Assembly (NCBI RefSeq): GCF_007559275.1
Contig: NZ_VMHK01000001.1
Coordinates: 124,001 to 188,000 of the forward strand
Reading direction: 5' to 3'
DNA: 64,000 nucleotides
DNA from: Bifidobacterium apousia
GTDB lineage: Bacteria > Actinomycetota > Actinomycetes > Actinomycetales > Bifidobacteriaceae
The position numbers and the translations under genes are program-made. Each line of letters opens with the position of its first letter. The stretch's first letter is position 1. Under the pieces are notes generated by a model. That model had not been told where the DNA came from, made no database searches, and saw only the letters and a list, made by a program, of their open reading frames with translations. Positions 10,147 through 19,024 of the stretch are shown here, in pieces.

Positions 10147-10698
10147 ATGGCTACAAGCAGGTCTCGGGGACTGGTCACGGCCTCGGCAACCCTGGCGATC
10201 CTGGTGGCGGTCGGCTCTCTCCTGGGCGGCTGCGGAAGCCAGCAGGCCAAGCCCATGGACGACGAGTTCGCGGGGTCAGGTGCGGAGTCCAGCTCTGCTC
10301 CAGAGTCAACGGAAGGATCCGGCAGTGCGGGCGAGGGCAAGCCTACGGCCGTCTCCCGCGATGGACTGCCGGCCGCTCCGGCTGACACGGGCAACTATCA
10401 CGACGGCACGTACGCTCTGACGGGCAAGTACGGACATGACGGGGCTGACACCATTGATGTGGATCTGGACCTGTCGGGAGGCCAGGTGAGCCGGGTCCAG
10501 GTCCAGGGGCATTCGGATTCGCCCATCTCGCGCGGTCACATGGAACGCTTCGCCCGGGCTGTGCCTGGTGTGATCCAAGGGCGCCCGCTCAAGGACCTCA
10601 AGGTGGAGAAGGTGGCCGGGGCCAGCTGGACCTCGGACGCCTTCAACAAGGCCTTGGATCTGGCCCGGCTGGAGGCTTCGGCGGAAAGATCGTCCTGA
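10147..10698 (+). CDS. FMN-binding-domain lipoprotein
   Basis: The 183-residue product has a lipoprotein signal (lipobox LLGGC, Cys about residue 26), a Ser/Glu/Gly-rich linker and a C-terminal FMN-binding-type domain (about residues 80-180). The FMN domain includes YHDGTYALTGKYGHDGAD and a C-terminal SGAS-like stretch (VAGASWTSDAF). Such domains can carry covalently bound flavin, so this may be the extracytoplasmic electron carrier of the iron system; that is inference. It starts 1 nt after the ATPase stop with GAAGGAGGG upstream. It is the last gene before a convergent terminator. Confidence 0.8.
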   Translation: MATSRSRGLVTASATLAILVAVGSLLGGCGSQQAKPMDDEFAGSGAESSSAPESTEGSGSAGEGKPTAVSRDGLPAAPADTGNYHDGTYALTGKYGHDGADTIDVDLDLSGGQVSRVQVQGHSDSPISRGHMERFARAVPGVIQGRPLKDLKVEKVAGASWTSDAFNKALDLARLEASAERSS

Positions 10699-10819
10699 GA
10701 ACCGGGCTGAGTGTTCTGGTAGCCAATGCTAGGTGCTCGATGCCTCGGAACGCCAAGGTGCCATCAGGCTACGTGATGGCATGCTGTGGGGGTGGGGGTT
10801 GTACGGGTAGCAGAAAACA

Positions 10820-10851
10820 AAAGGGGCAAGGATTCGATTCCTCGCCCCTTT
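10820..10851. terminator. Bidirectional terminator-like hairpin
   Basis: The arms AAAGGGGC and GCCCCTTT enclose a second short stem (AGGA/TCCT) around a TTCGAT loop. It lies between the convergent iron operon and the cyclopropane synthase gene, with A-rich sequence on one side and T residues on the other, so it can serve both strands. Confidence 0.7.
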
Positions 10852-10885
10852 CAGACCTATACAGTTAACGGTCGCGTCAGGCCAA

Positions 10886-12175
10886 CTAGCGATCCCACCA
10901 GGGGCGCAGCGGATAGGTGTCCGTGCCGGTCTCAGGATCGGGCTTGATGCACTGGAACTGGTGTATCTGAATGTTGTCCAGCTCGAAGTTGAGCCGCGCC
11001 CCGGCCATGTATAGGCCCCAGAGCCGCGCCTTGGGCTCGCCCACCATGGGCTTGGCCTGGCCCCAATGCTCCTGGAGGTTCTCGGTCCAGTGCTTGAGGG
11101 TCAGCGCATAGTGCTGACGCAGGTTCTCCTGGGTGATGACCTCGAAGCCGGTGTCCTGGATGGCCAGTTCGATCTCGGCCGGGCTGGCCAGCTCGCCGTC
11201 GGGGAAGATGTAGCGGTCGATGAAGCCCCCGGCCCGCTTGTGGTCGTGGGAGTTGGTGCGGGTGATCTGGTGGTTGAGCAGGATGCCGCCCGGACGCAGC
11301 TTGTCCATCATCTCCTTGAAGTAGGAGGGGTACTGCTTGTAGCCCACATGCTCCATCATGCCGATGGAGCAGATGCCATCGAAGCCGGACTCGGGCACGT
11401 CGCGGTAATCCATCAGCCTGACCTCGGCCAGATCCTGCAGGCCCTCCTGGCGGATCCAGTTCTGGGCCCACTCGACCTGCTCCTCAGCCAGAGTCACGCC
11501 GATGACGTGAATGCCGCGGCGGGCGGCCGCGATCTCCATGGAGCCCCAGCCGCAGCCCACGTCCAGCAGACGGTCGCCCTCGTTCAAGTGCATCTTGTCC
11601 AGGACCATGTTGAGCTTGTGCCACTGAGCGTCTTCCAGGCTGTCGTCCGCCTTCTCGAAGACGGCGCAGGTGTAGGTCATGGAGGAGCCCAGGAAGAGCC
11701 GGTAGAAGTCATTGGACTGGTCGTAGTGGTAGCTGACGGTGGCTGCGTCGCCCCGGCGGGTGTGGGGACGGATGCCCTCAGTCAGTCGCTTGGCCAGGGA
11801 GGGCCCCTCGATGGCCGGTGGCTCGGGTACGCGCACCCCGTGTGAGAAGACGGCCGCAGCTGCCCGGGCCAGCTCCATCTTGCTGGGGTGCTTGACGAAG
11901 TGCTTGAGGCCCATCAGTTCCTTGAGGACCTGGTAGGGGTTGCCTGGCAGCAGCTCGGGGGAATCCAGATCGCCCTGCAGGTAGGCGCGGGCCAGACCCA
12001 GGTCGTTGGGATTTTCCGTGATGTAGTACATGGCACGGGAATTCTTGACTTCCAGATGCAGCGGCGCTTGGTCCTGCCCGAAGACCGACCCATCGAAGGC
12101 GGTCACCTGCACAGGCGCGTCAGGGGTGAGGAAGAGCCCGATCATCTCGGCTACAGTCATCTTGCTTTTGGCCAT
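10886..12175 (-). CDS. cfa: Cyclopropane-fatty-acyl-phospholipid synthase
   Basis: This 429-residue enzyme has an N-terminal helical domain and a C-terminal SAM-dependent methyltransferase domain with motif I LLDVGCGWGSMEIAAA (about residues 185-200), plus the family blocks SYHYDQSNDFYRLFL, SIGMMEHVG and YIFPDGELAS. It adds a methylene group from SAM across double bonds of membrane phospholipid acyl chains, a membrane-stress adaptation. I chose the ATG at 12175 over an upstream in-frame ATG at 12238 because AAGGGGG precedes it. It appears monocistronic and is divergent from the DUF4186 gene. Confidence 0.93.
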   Translation of the reverse strand: MAKSKMTVAEMIGLFLTPDAPVQVTAFDGSVFGQDQAPLHLEVKNSRAMYYITENPNDLGLARAYLQGDLDSPELLPGNPYQVLKELMGLKHFVKHPSKMELARAAAAVFSHGVRVPEPPAIEGPSLAKRLTEGIRPHTRRGDAATVSYHYDQSNDFYRLFLGSSMTYTCAVFEKADDSLEDAQWHKLNMVLDKMHLNEGDRLLDVGCGWGSMEIAAARRGIHVIGVTLAEEQVEWAQNWIRQEGLQDLAEVRLMDYRDVPESGFDGICSIGMMEHVGYKQYPSYFKEMMDKLRPGGILLNHQITRTNSHDHKRAGGFIDRYIFPDGELASPAEIELAIQDTGFEVITQENLRQHYALTLKHWTENLQEHWGQAKPMVGEPKARLWGLYMAGARLNFELDNIQIHQFQCIKPDPETGTDTYPLRPWWDR

Positions 12176-12364
12176 GAAGCCCCCTTGTGTGACCCGGACA
12201 TGACCGAACATGGCGGGTCTGGTAGTTAGTGGATACAAGTACTGTCTTCACCCTACCCCTGACACTGGTCCCTATCAGTGTCATGTTCAGTGAATTATTC
12301 CGCATGGGAAACCTTGCCTGGGTACAGACTCTTTGGTAAGGCAGAACATGGAGGCGAGCGGGAA

Positions 12365-12766
12365 ATGACCAGCAGCGGATCAGCGTCGGCCGGGGCAGAT
12401 GAGGCCTGGATTCAGCACACGCTTGCCAGATTGGGGCATTCGCGCTTCCGGTCCGGTTTCTCCCTTTCGGCCAAGGACCGCGCCTACGCCCGCGCCAAGG
12501 GCAGGGATACCATCGACCGCCACGCCCACGAGATGCTGGCCAAGCGTGTGGGGCCTGCCCACCCTTTGAAGGACGGCAAGCAGACCCCCTACCGCGGACA
12601 TCCGGTCTTCACGGCCCAGCATGCCACGGCCACCTGCTGCCGGGGGTGCATCGAGCGCTGGCACCGCATCCCGCGCAGCCGGGCTCTGACCGATGCTGAG
12701 GTGGATGCCCTGGCCAAGCTGGTCATGGCCTGGATCGAGCGCGATTTGGTGAATCATCCGGCTTGA
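12365..12766 (+). CDS. DUF4186 family protein
   Basis: The 133-residue protein is soluble, with no signal or membrane segment. The conserved core is HPVFTAQHATATCCRGCIERWH near residues 80-102, containing a Cys-Cys-x2-Cys group and flanking histidines that look like a metal site. This block is typical of DUF4186 proteins, whose function is not established. The start at 12365 has GGAGG 10 nt upstream. It stands alone between the divergent cfa gene and the convergent TetR gene, so context gives no functional hint. Confidence 0.75.
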   Translation: MTSSGSASAGADEAWIQHTLARLGHSRFRSGFSLSAKDRAYARAKGRDTIDRHAHEMLAKRVGPAHPLKDGKQTPYRGHPVFTAQHATATCCRGCIERWHRIPRSRALTDAEVDALAKLVMAWIERDLVNHPA

Positions 12767-12808
12767 TACTGATGTTGCGGCGCTTCTGTCACTAATCGTG
12801 GCTATGGA

Positions 12809-13432
12809 TCAGTCGGGAATGATGATGTTGATGAAGCGTTTCCATTCATCAACAAAATCCATGGTTTTACCGCCTGTCAGCCACCGCAGCTGGAGCCCAT
12901 CCATGGCACTGAGCGTTTGCAGGGCTATTCGATCGGGGTTCTCAAGCCTGTCCCTCTTGGCAACGTAGGCATAATCGTGAAGAACCTTCTGCTCGCGATC
13001 GAGGAAGAACTGGTGGGCGGGATGCTTGTCTTCCAGGGATTCGCCTTGAAGGACGATATAGAGACTGACCAATTGCGGTCGGGAGACGTTCACCTCCACA
13101 GTCGCAGTGGTCAGGGTCTTGAGGCTGAAATTACCGTGGTAGCACAGCCCATCTGAAATATCGGTTTCCTCGCTGATTCCAAGGCGCTTGGCGATGGCCT
13201 CGGCGTTGATGATATCGGCATATTCCAGGGTTTTGACGAGCAGTTCCTCTTTGGATTTGAAGTAGTACAGAAGTCCTGCCTCAGTCATTCCCTCAGCTTC
13301 CGCCACGTCACGTATGGTGAACCCCCAGAAGCCGAACTTGGAAATACAAGCGATGGTTGACTTCAGGATACTTGTCCTGCGTTGGTCGGCCGACATTCGC
13401 GGTGACGAAGTAGAACGCTTTCGCCTATTCAT
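12809..13432 (-). CDS. TetR/AcrR-family transcriptional regulator
   Basis: This is a 207-residue protein. Residues about 18-64 form a TetR-type helix-turn-helix (ILKSTIACISKFGFWGFTIRDVAEAEGMTEAGLLYYFKSKEELL), and the rest is a helical ligand-binding domain. It lies just downstream of, and in the same direction as, the sugar ABC operon at 13.6-16.7 kb, from which it is separated by a strong hairpin. The closest palindromic operator candidate is at 16790-16807 between that operon and the GH120 gene, so it is the plausible regulator of the xyloside module; this link is inference. Confidence 0.85.
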   Translation of the reverse strand: MNRRKRSTSSPRMSADQRRTSILKSTIACISKFGFWGFTIRDVAEAEGMTEAGLLYYFKSKEELLVKTLEYADIINAEAIAKRLGISEETDISDGLCYHGNFSLKTLTTATVEVNVSRPQLVSLYIVLQGESLEDKHPAHQFFLDREQKVLHDYAYVAKRDRLENPDRIALQTLSAMDGLQLRWLTGGKTMDFVDEWKRFINIIIPD

Positions 13433-13547
13433 TGGTCATCCCCCTGAGAAAGTCGACGTATACCAACAGCATTGTATCTGTATTCAATGTACTTGATGCA
13501 ACCACTTATATCAGGATAATTCGTCAACCGGCAATGCATCGTCTGGA

Positions 13548-13592
13548 CAGATCGGGGCCAAGCGGAAAACCGTTCCGCTTGGCCCCGATCTG
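13548..13592. terminator. Strong hairpin, 20-bp perfect stem
   Basis: Two 20-nt arms (13548-13567 and 13573-13592) pair perfectly around a 5-nt loop. It follows the stop of the sugar ABC operon (minus strand) and precedes the TetR gene, so it most likely ends the transport transcript. The plus-strand side is followed by a short T-rich run. Confidence 0.75.
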
Positions 13593-13618
13593 TTCTTTCC
13601 ACTGGGCTGCCTTGAGGA

Positions 13619-14449
13619 TTATTTGCTGAACCCGGCTGTCAAGCCTGCGACCATCTGTTTGCGGCCGAAGATGTAGGCCGTCAGGATCGGCAGCACCGAA
13701 AGAACCACTGCTGCGAGTATTCCAGGTGTATCTACAGTGAACTGCCCCTGGAAAAGCCAGAGCGACAGGGGTATCACGCGGTTATCTGCAGACTGGGTCA
13801 GAATCAACGGGAAGAGAAAACCATTCCAGACATTCAGGCCGTCATAGATAGCTACTGTGACAATTGCGGGCCTGACCATAGGAATGGCAAGCTTCGTCAT
13901 GGTCATGAACTCGCTGGCCCCGTCCACTGACATGGCTTCGAAAAGAGACTGGGGTATATCTCTCAGAAAGTTGGTCAATATCATTACCGAGATGGGAATC
14001 GCAAAGGCTGCTGACGGCAGGATCAAGGCCCACAAAGTGTCATAGAGGCCAATGCGGATAATGAGGTAATACACTGGGATGATCACGGCCTGCATGGGAA
14101 TGGCCAGGCCGGTGATGATGAACTTGTAGACTCGGCGGGACCACTTGTCGTTTCTGCGCACGATCATGTAAGCCACCATGAAGGTGACCAGCAGAATTAT
14201 GGCTACGGTGACGACCGTGACGAAGACCGAATTCCAGATGTACCTGAGGAAGTGATTCTGGAAGACTTTCCGATATGCGCCAAAAGTGATATGGCTTGGC
14301 AACGAAAGCAGGTTTTGGGAGAACATATCGTTCTGATTCCGGACTGACGTTACCAGAATGTAGTATACGGGCACTACCACGACGGCCAGCCAGACCCAGC
14401 CCAAGAGTCCTCCGACGATGTTGATTTGCTTTCCTTTGATCCTGATCAT
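13619..14449 (-). CDS. Sugar ABC transporter permease, MalG type
   Basis: The 276-residue inner-membrane protein has six helices and the MalG-type EAA loop (LFEAMSVDGASEFMTMTKLAIPMVRPAI, about residues 175-202) that contacts the ATPase. The start overlaps the stop of the partner permease gene. No ATPase is encoded in the operon, so a shared MsiK-like ATPase encoded elsewhere is expected, as usual for CUT1 importers in actinobacteria. The neighbouring GH120 beta-xylosidase points to xylo-oligosaccharides as substrate; this is inference. Confidence 0.92.
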   Translation of the reverse strand: MIRIKGKQINIVGGLLGWVWLAVVVVPVYYILVTSVRNQNDMFSQNLLSLPSHITFGAYRKVFQNHFLRYIWNSVFVTVVTVAIILLVTFMVAYMIVRRNDKWSRRVYKFIITGLAIPMQAVIIPVYYLIIRIGLYDTLWALILPSAAFAIPISVMILTNFLRDIPQSLFEAMSVDGASEFMTMTKLAIPMVRPAIVTVAIYDGLNVWNGFLFPLILTQSADNRVIPLSLWLFQGQFTVDTPGILAAVVLSVLPILTAYIFGRKQMVAGLTAGFSK

Positions 14450-15354
14450 CAGACTCCCTCCATCTGGCTTTCCATCTTGTCGGAACCCGATAGCTTGTTG
14501 AGCAGGAGCGATATGGCAATGCCCATGACGAGGATGACGACCCCCACGACGCTCGCCCCGCCCATGTCATAGCTCTTGAAACCTTTGAGATACATGTCCA
14601 GGGGAAGAATGCGGGTGGCATTTCCCGGCCCGCCTGCGGTCATGACATAGACCAGATCGAAATAGGTCAGCGATCCCACAATCATCAGGGTCGAATCGGT
14701 GGCAAAGGTATATTTGATCTGCGGCAGGGTGATGGAGAAGAACTGGCGTACAGTCCCTGCTCCGTCCAGCATGGCTGCCTCATACAGGCTTTGGGGTATC
14801 TGCCGTACTGCACCCTGATAGAGCAGCGAATGCAATGGTATGAAGCACCAGGAAACCACAACGATCAGGGTCCAGAGGGCGGTGTTGGGATCGCCCAGCC
14901 AGTTGTGTGCGAGCCACTTCCACCCCAAAGCCTTCCCAAGGCCGAATTGCGGATCCAGAAGGTTCTTGAAGGCTATGGCGACCGCAGTGGACGAGAAGAG
15001 GAGCGGAATGAAGTAGAATACTGACAGGAAGGCCCTGTACCGCTGCTTTCCTGCCATGAAGACCCCCAAAAGGATGCAGATGGGGGTTTGCACCAGCCAG
15101 CTGACAACGGTGAGTATCACAGTGAGCTTCAGACCGTTGAGCACCAGCGGGTCATGGAGCATTCTGATCCAGTTGCCGATGCCATTCCATGTAACCGCTC
15201 CCAGTCCGTCCCAGTTGGTCAGGGACAGGATGACTACACCTACCAGGGGAATTGCCGCAAATAGACCGAACAGCAGCAGGGCCGGCAAGGCGTACCATAA
15301 TGACGGTCCCTTGTGCAGGGTCTTCTCCGTGCCCCTTTGATGTGTTTTCCTCAT
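14449..15354 (-). CDS. Sugar ABC transporter permease, MalF type
   Basis: This 301-residue protein has six membrane helices and a MalF-type EAA loop (LYEAAMLDGAGTVRQFFSITLPQIK, about residues 190-215). GGAG lies 4-5 nt before the ATG at 15354. It forms the heterodimeric channel with the MalG-type subunit encoded immediately downstream, and the solute-binding lipoprotein gene ends only 35 nt upstream, so the three make one operon. Confidence 0.92.
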   Translation of the reverse strand: MRKTHQRGTEKTLHKGPSLWYALPALLLFGLFAAIPLVGVVILSLTNWDGLGAVTWNGIGNWIRMLHDPLVLNGLKLTVILTVVSWLVQTPICILLGVFMAGKQRYRAFLSVFYFIPLLFSSTAVAIAFKNLLDPQFGLGKALGWKWLAHNWLGDPNTALWTLIVVVSWCFIPLHSLLYQGAVRQIPQSLYEAAMLDGAGTVRQFFSITLPQIKYTFATDSTLMIVGSLTYFDLVYVMTAGGPGNATRILPLDMYLKGFKSYDMGGASVVGVVILVMGIAISLLLNKLSGSDKMESQMEGV

Positions 15355-15389
15355 AGCGCTCCTCTCATAGCTTGTTTGTACCTTGGGAG

Positions 15390-16703
15390 CTATTTGATCG
15401 TTTTGTTCATCGCCGATACGAACTGATCAGGAGACATGGTGTTCAGGAACACCTGCTCCAGGTTGTTCAGTATGGCCTGGCTCTGTTCAGAGGGAAGCGC
15501 AACATCCCAGGAGAGCTGATAGTTTGGCGCCTTTTTTGCGGCCTGGTACAGCCAGAGGTAGTAGCCTGAACCATCGTCCGTGGCTTTGACCTTGGAATCA
15601 ATGTTCTTCACTGGGGGGATTTGCCCCTGCTTGAGCATGGCATCGACCATGGTGTCGGAATAGTTCTTGGCCTTGACGAAGTCTACGAAGGTCTTCTTCT
15701 GCTCCTTGCTAGCCTTTGACGAAAGCTGCCAGTAGTTTGACAGATTTCCTGTCAGGTCATTGGGGTCGCCCCTGCCGTCCTTGACGGTCGGGAAAGGAAC
15801 ATAGCCCAGATCCTTGGCGGTGAAGTCCTTGCTGATGCTGATCAGGTCCGTATACACCCAGGACCCCATGAGTTCAAAGCCCGCCTGCCCAGTGGTAATG
15901 AGTGCAGTGTCTTTCCTGTCATCGGCGGTCAGGGACTGGTAGGAATCGCCGAAGGCGCCTGCCTTGACCAGCTCCTGAATCATCCCCATGGCCTTGGTCA
16001 CCGCAGGATCGCTCCAGGCGTCTTTCTTGCCCTTGAGCACATTGTTGAAGACTTCAGGGCCTCCGATGCGGTCAACAAGGTATGCGGCCCACATTAAGTA
16101 TGGCCACTTGCTGCCACCCGCCAGGGAGATGGGGGTCTTGCCGGCGGCTTTCAGTGCTGAAACATCGGCGACCAGTTCGTCCCAGGTCTGTGGGGCCGAG
16201 TCGATGCCCGCCTCCTTGAGCACTTTCTTGTTGTAGAAAATCAGAACAGGCTGAACCGGTCCGGTGGGTACGGCATAGAGCTTGCCGTCTCTGAAGGCCT
16301 CCGCCGAAACCGAGTCAAGCACCTTGCTCTGAATATCGGTCTTGAGCTCTGGGGTCAGGTCGGTGATTGCCTTGCTCTTGGCGTAGTCGGTTAGCGGCGA
16401 CCCTCCCCAACTGGGGAAGAAAGTAGGGGCGTTGCCTGAACCGACTGCAGTGCGGATTTTCTCCTTGTATGCGTCATTGGCGAAGCTTTCCTCACTGATC
16501 TGGGCATCCTTGTGGTCCTTGTTCCATTCCTTGAAGGCGTCCTTCATGGGGTGCCAGGGTGCATCCGTTATGGCCCAGGTTGTCAAATTGGCGCCTTCCG
16601 CTTTGCTGCCTGACGAGTTTCCAGGCTGGGAACCGCAGGCGGAGGCTCCTAGTAGCATGGCCGTGGATGCTATGGCTGCAATGAGTTTGCCCGATTGTTT
16701 CAT
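15390..16703 (-). CDS. Extracellular solute-binding lipoprotein for oligosaccharides
   Basis: The 437-residue product has a lipoprotein signal peptide with lipobox (LGASAC, Cys about residue 23) and a family 1 solute-binding fold: an N-terminal NLTTWAITDAPWHP strand, FFPSWGGSP, and a C-terminal WDVALPSEQ block. It should capture oligosaccharide outside the cell and deliver it to the permease pair downstream. It is first in the operon and is expressed from a strong promoter overlapped by an 18-bp palindrome at 16790-16807. Divergent GH120 beta-xylosidase suggests a xyloside ligand. Confidence 0.92.
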   Translation of the reverse strand: MKQSGKLIAAIASTAMLLGASACGSQPGNSSGSKAEGANLTTWAITDAPWHPMKDAFKEWNKDHKDAQISEESFANDAYKEKIRTAVGSGNAPTFFPSWGGSPLTDYAKSKAITDLTPELKTDIQSKVLDSVSAEAFRDGKLYAVPTGPVQPVLIFYNKKVLKEAGIDSAPQTWDELVADVSALKAAGKTPISLAGGSKWPYLMWAAYLVDRIGGPEVFNNVLKGKKDAWSDPAVTKAMGMIQELVKAGAFGDSYQSLTADDRKDTALITTGQAGFELMGSWVYTDLISISKDFTAKDLGYVPFPTVKDGRGDPNDLTGNLSNYWQLSSKASKEQKKTFVDFVKAKNYSDTMVDAMLKQGQIPPVKNIDSKVKATDDGSGYYLWLYQAAKKAPNYQLSWDVALPSEQSQAILNNLEQVFLNTMSPDQFVSAMNKTIK

Positions 16704-16782
16704 GTCAGTCTCCTCTTTGAGTCCTATCTTCTCTTCGTTTTATCTGAATCCCGAGGGCTTCCGTCGTCGGGAGTCGATGATT

Positions 16783-16811
16783 ACTATATACTTAGTAATT
16801 ACTAAGTGCAA
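16783..16811 (-). promoter_or_regulatory. Promoter of the ABC operon with embedded operator palindrome
   Basis: Read on the minus strand: -35 TTGCAC (16811-16806), a 17-bp spacer, -10 TATAGT (16788-16783). The perfect palindrome with arms ACTTAGTAA/TTACTAAGT occupies 16790-16807, filling the spacer and touching the -35 box. A repressor bound there would block the promoter and sit between both divergent genes; the nearby TetR protein is the candidate. Confidence 0.7.
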
Positions 16812-16854
16812 ATTAGTTCATTGATTTAATTCCCGTCTCTTCAAGGAGGAAATA

Positions 16855-18813
16855 ATGAGACCAGACACTGGAAGCCGGGTTCTGCACGTGAAGGAAGGCT
16901 CTGATGACTGCGGCGATGGCAGCGTGGAAAGGCCTTTTCGCAGCATTCAGCAGGCAGCCGATGTGGCCTTGGCCGGCGATGTGGTCATGGTGCATGCTGG
17001 CACATACAGGGAGAGCGTGAATCCAATCAACGGCGGCAAGGACCGGTATGACCGGATCACCTATACTGCCGCTCCCGGCGAGCATCCGGTGATCAAGGGT
17101 TCAGAGCGCGTCAACTGCTGGCAGGATCGTGGGAATTCAGTGTGGACGGCCGAAATCGACAACAGCTTGTTCGGAAGCTTCAACCCCTTTGCAACCCCTC
17201 TGAAAGGTGATTGGCTGGAACGGCCGAGTACATGGAATATGACTCTCGGCGAGGTCTATATCAATGGGAAGTCGATGTACCAGGCTCCGGACGTGGAGTC
17301 GGTGCGCAATCCCCAGATGCGCAAGACCGGTTTCGGACCCGACTGGGTCAAGGAGGAGGAGCCGGTGGCTCATCCAGAGGATACGGTCTATCAGTGGTAT
17401 GCACAGGTCGGGGATCGGACAACCTGCATTTGGGCGAATTTCCAAGGGTATGATCCGAACGCCAGTCTGGTGGAGATCAATGTGCGCCCGACCTGCTTCT
17501 ACCCATTGCGTACCGGCATCAACTACATAACAGTAACCGGGTTCGAGATGGCCCAGGCTGCCTGCCAATGGGCTCCCCCCACGGGTGACCAGCAGGGTCT
17601 GATCGGCACCCACTGGTCAAAGGGATGGGTCATTGAGGGAAATGATCTGCATGACGCCAGGTGCAGCGCAGTTTCGCTGGGCAAGGACTGGTCCACGGGT
17701 GACAGCGAATCCACCCGGTGGGGGTACAAGCCTGGGTATCAGACGCAATTGGAAACGGTTTTCCGCGCTCGCCATGCCGGGTGGGATATGGAGACCGTCG
17801 GTTCGCATCTCGTGCGCAATAACCATATCCACGACTGTGGCCAGAATGGAGTCGTCGGGCATCTGGGTTGCATCCGTTCGGTGATTGAGGACAATGACAT
17901 CCATGATATTGGCAATAAACATGAGTTCTTCGGCCATGAGATAGCCGGCATCAAACTGCATACCGCAATCGATGTGATTATCAGGCATAATCACATCCAT
18001 GACTCCACATTGGGAATCTGGCTGGATTGGGAGGCCCAGGGGACGCGGGTGAGTTCGAATGTTTTCAATGACAATATCCGTGATTTTATGATTGAAGTCA
18101 CTCACGGCCCCTGCCTGGTCGACAACAATGTGTTCGCCTCGGCATACAACTTGGACAATGTGGCACAGGGCACCGCTTTTGTGCACAACCTGTTCTGCGG
18201 GTCCGCCCAGCGCCGCGATGTCCTCGACCGGTTCACTCCCTACCATTTGCCGCATTCGACCACTGTCGCTGGCACGGCCTGCGTCTATGGAGGCGACGAC
18301 CGGATCTATCAGAACATATTTGTGGGAGGAGAAGCTTATCTGCCTGGGGTGACTACCAGGGGGACAGAGACCTATGAGGGGTGCCCAGGCAGCATGGACG
18401 AGTACCGGGACCTGGTTCATGCTCATGGTCCGGGGGACCTTGAGCTTTTCGAACGAGTGAAGCAGCCTGCCTATATTGACCGCAACGTCTATCTCAATGG
18501 CGCACAGTCATGCTCTCAGGACATCGATGCCTGCAAGGTTTCGGATAATCCGAGATTCAAAGTCGCAACAGACCGTGACGGATCTGTTTGGCTGGATGGG
18601 GAATTGCCTGAGGCCATGTTCCACATGGGCTGCTGCATTGTTGACACCGCCATGCTGGGAGCGCCGCGCATGTCCGAAGAACGGTATGAGGCCCCGGATG
18701 GCAGCCCGATTGCCATAGATAGGGACCTGACTGGCATCGCTCGTGGGGATGCCCCGGTGCCCGGCCCTCTTGAGGAGCTAACACCAGGGAAGAATCATGT
18801 GCGGCTTATGTAG
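16855..18813 (+). CDS. GH120-type beta-xylosidase (right-handed beta-helix)
   Basis: This 652-residue protein has no signal peptide. Its N-terminus (HVKEGSDDCGDGSVERPFRSIQQAADVA) is the typical entry into a right-handed parallel beta-helix, and repeated NNHIHD/NDLHDA rungs follow. In the characterised GH120 enzyme XylC the nucleophile Asp382 and acid/base Glu405 are 23 residues apart. Here Asp391 (IWLDWE) and Glu414 (FMIEVTHG) have exactly that spacing in a protein of about the same length. It should remove xylose from short xylosides inside the cell after uptake by the divergent ABC system. AAGGAGG precedes the ATG. Family assignment rests on fold, length and residue spacing. Confidence 0.8.
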   Translation: MRPDTGSRVLHVKEGSDDCGDGSVERPFRSIQQAADVALAGDVVMVHAGTYRESVNPINGGKDRYDRITYTAAPGEHPVIKGSERVNCWQDRGNSVWTAEIDNSLFGSFNPFATPLKGDWLERPSTWNMTLGEVYINGKSMYQAPDVESVRNPQMRKTGFGPDWVKEEEPVAHPEDTVYQWYAQVGDRTTCIWANFQGYDPNASLVEINVRPTCFYPLRTGINYITVTGFEMAQAACQWAPPTGDQQGLIGTHWSKGWVIEGNDLHDARCSAVSLGKDWSTGDSESTRWGYKPGYQTQLETVFRARHAGWDMETVGSHLVRNNHIHDCGQNGVVGHLGCIRSVIEDNDIHDIGNKHEFFGHEIAGIKLHTAIDVIIRHNHIHDSTLGIWLDWEAQGTRVSSNVFNDNIRDFMIEVTHGPCLVDNNVFASAYNLDNVAQGTAFVHNLFCGSAQRRDVLDRFTPYHLPHSTTVAGTACVYGGDDRIYQNIFVGGEAYLPGVTTRGTETYEGCPGSMDEYRDLVHAHGPGDLELFERVKQPAYIDRNVYLNGAQSCSQDIDACKVSDNPRFKVATDRDGSVWLDGELPEAMFHMGCCIVDTAMLGAPRMSEERYEAPDGSPIAIDRDLTGIARGDAPVPGPLEELTPGKNHVRLM

Positions 18814-18848
18814 GAGTTGAATCACGGATGGCCTGAAGCCAGAAAGAA

Positions 18849-18884
18849 TGGACGGAAGTTTCTACGAACTCCGTCCACTCTTTT
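18849..18884 (+). terminator. Terminator after the GH120 gene
   Basis: The stem TGGACGGA/TCCGTCCA (extended by AGTT/AACT with one bulge) is followed by CTCTTTT. It lies 36 nt after the GH120 stop and before the convergent MFS gene. Confidence 0.75.
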
Positions 18885-19024
18885 CGTTTGAATGCCGAGG
18901 GATGTCGTCATGGGCTGAAAGGGGCAAAGGTCTCGGATCCGGATGTTGGCGGTGATTTGCTGACTGGGAGGAGATCACCTTCCTTGGCGCATCAGCTGAG
19001 GGAGCATGTCAGATTCACGGAGTG

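Noticed and set aside
10820-10851. Sequence resembling the T-arm and acceptor end of a tRNA (GGATTCGATTCCT then CGCCCC)
   Set aside because: No D-arm or anticodon arm fits upstream and the 5' arm pairs directly as a hairpin, so a terminator explains it better.
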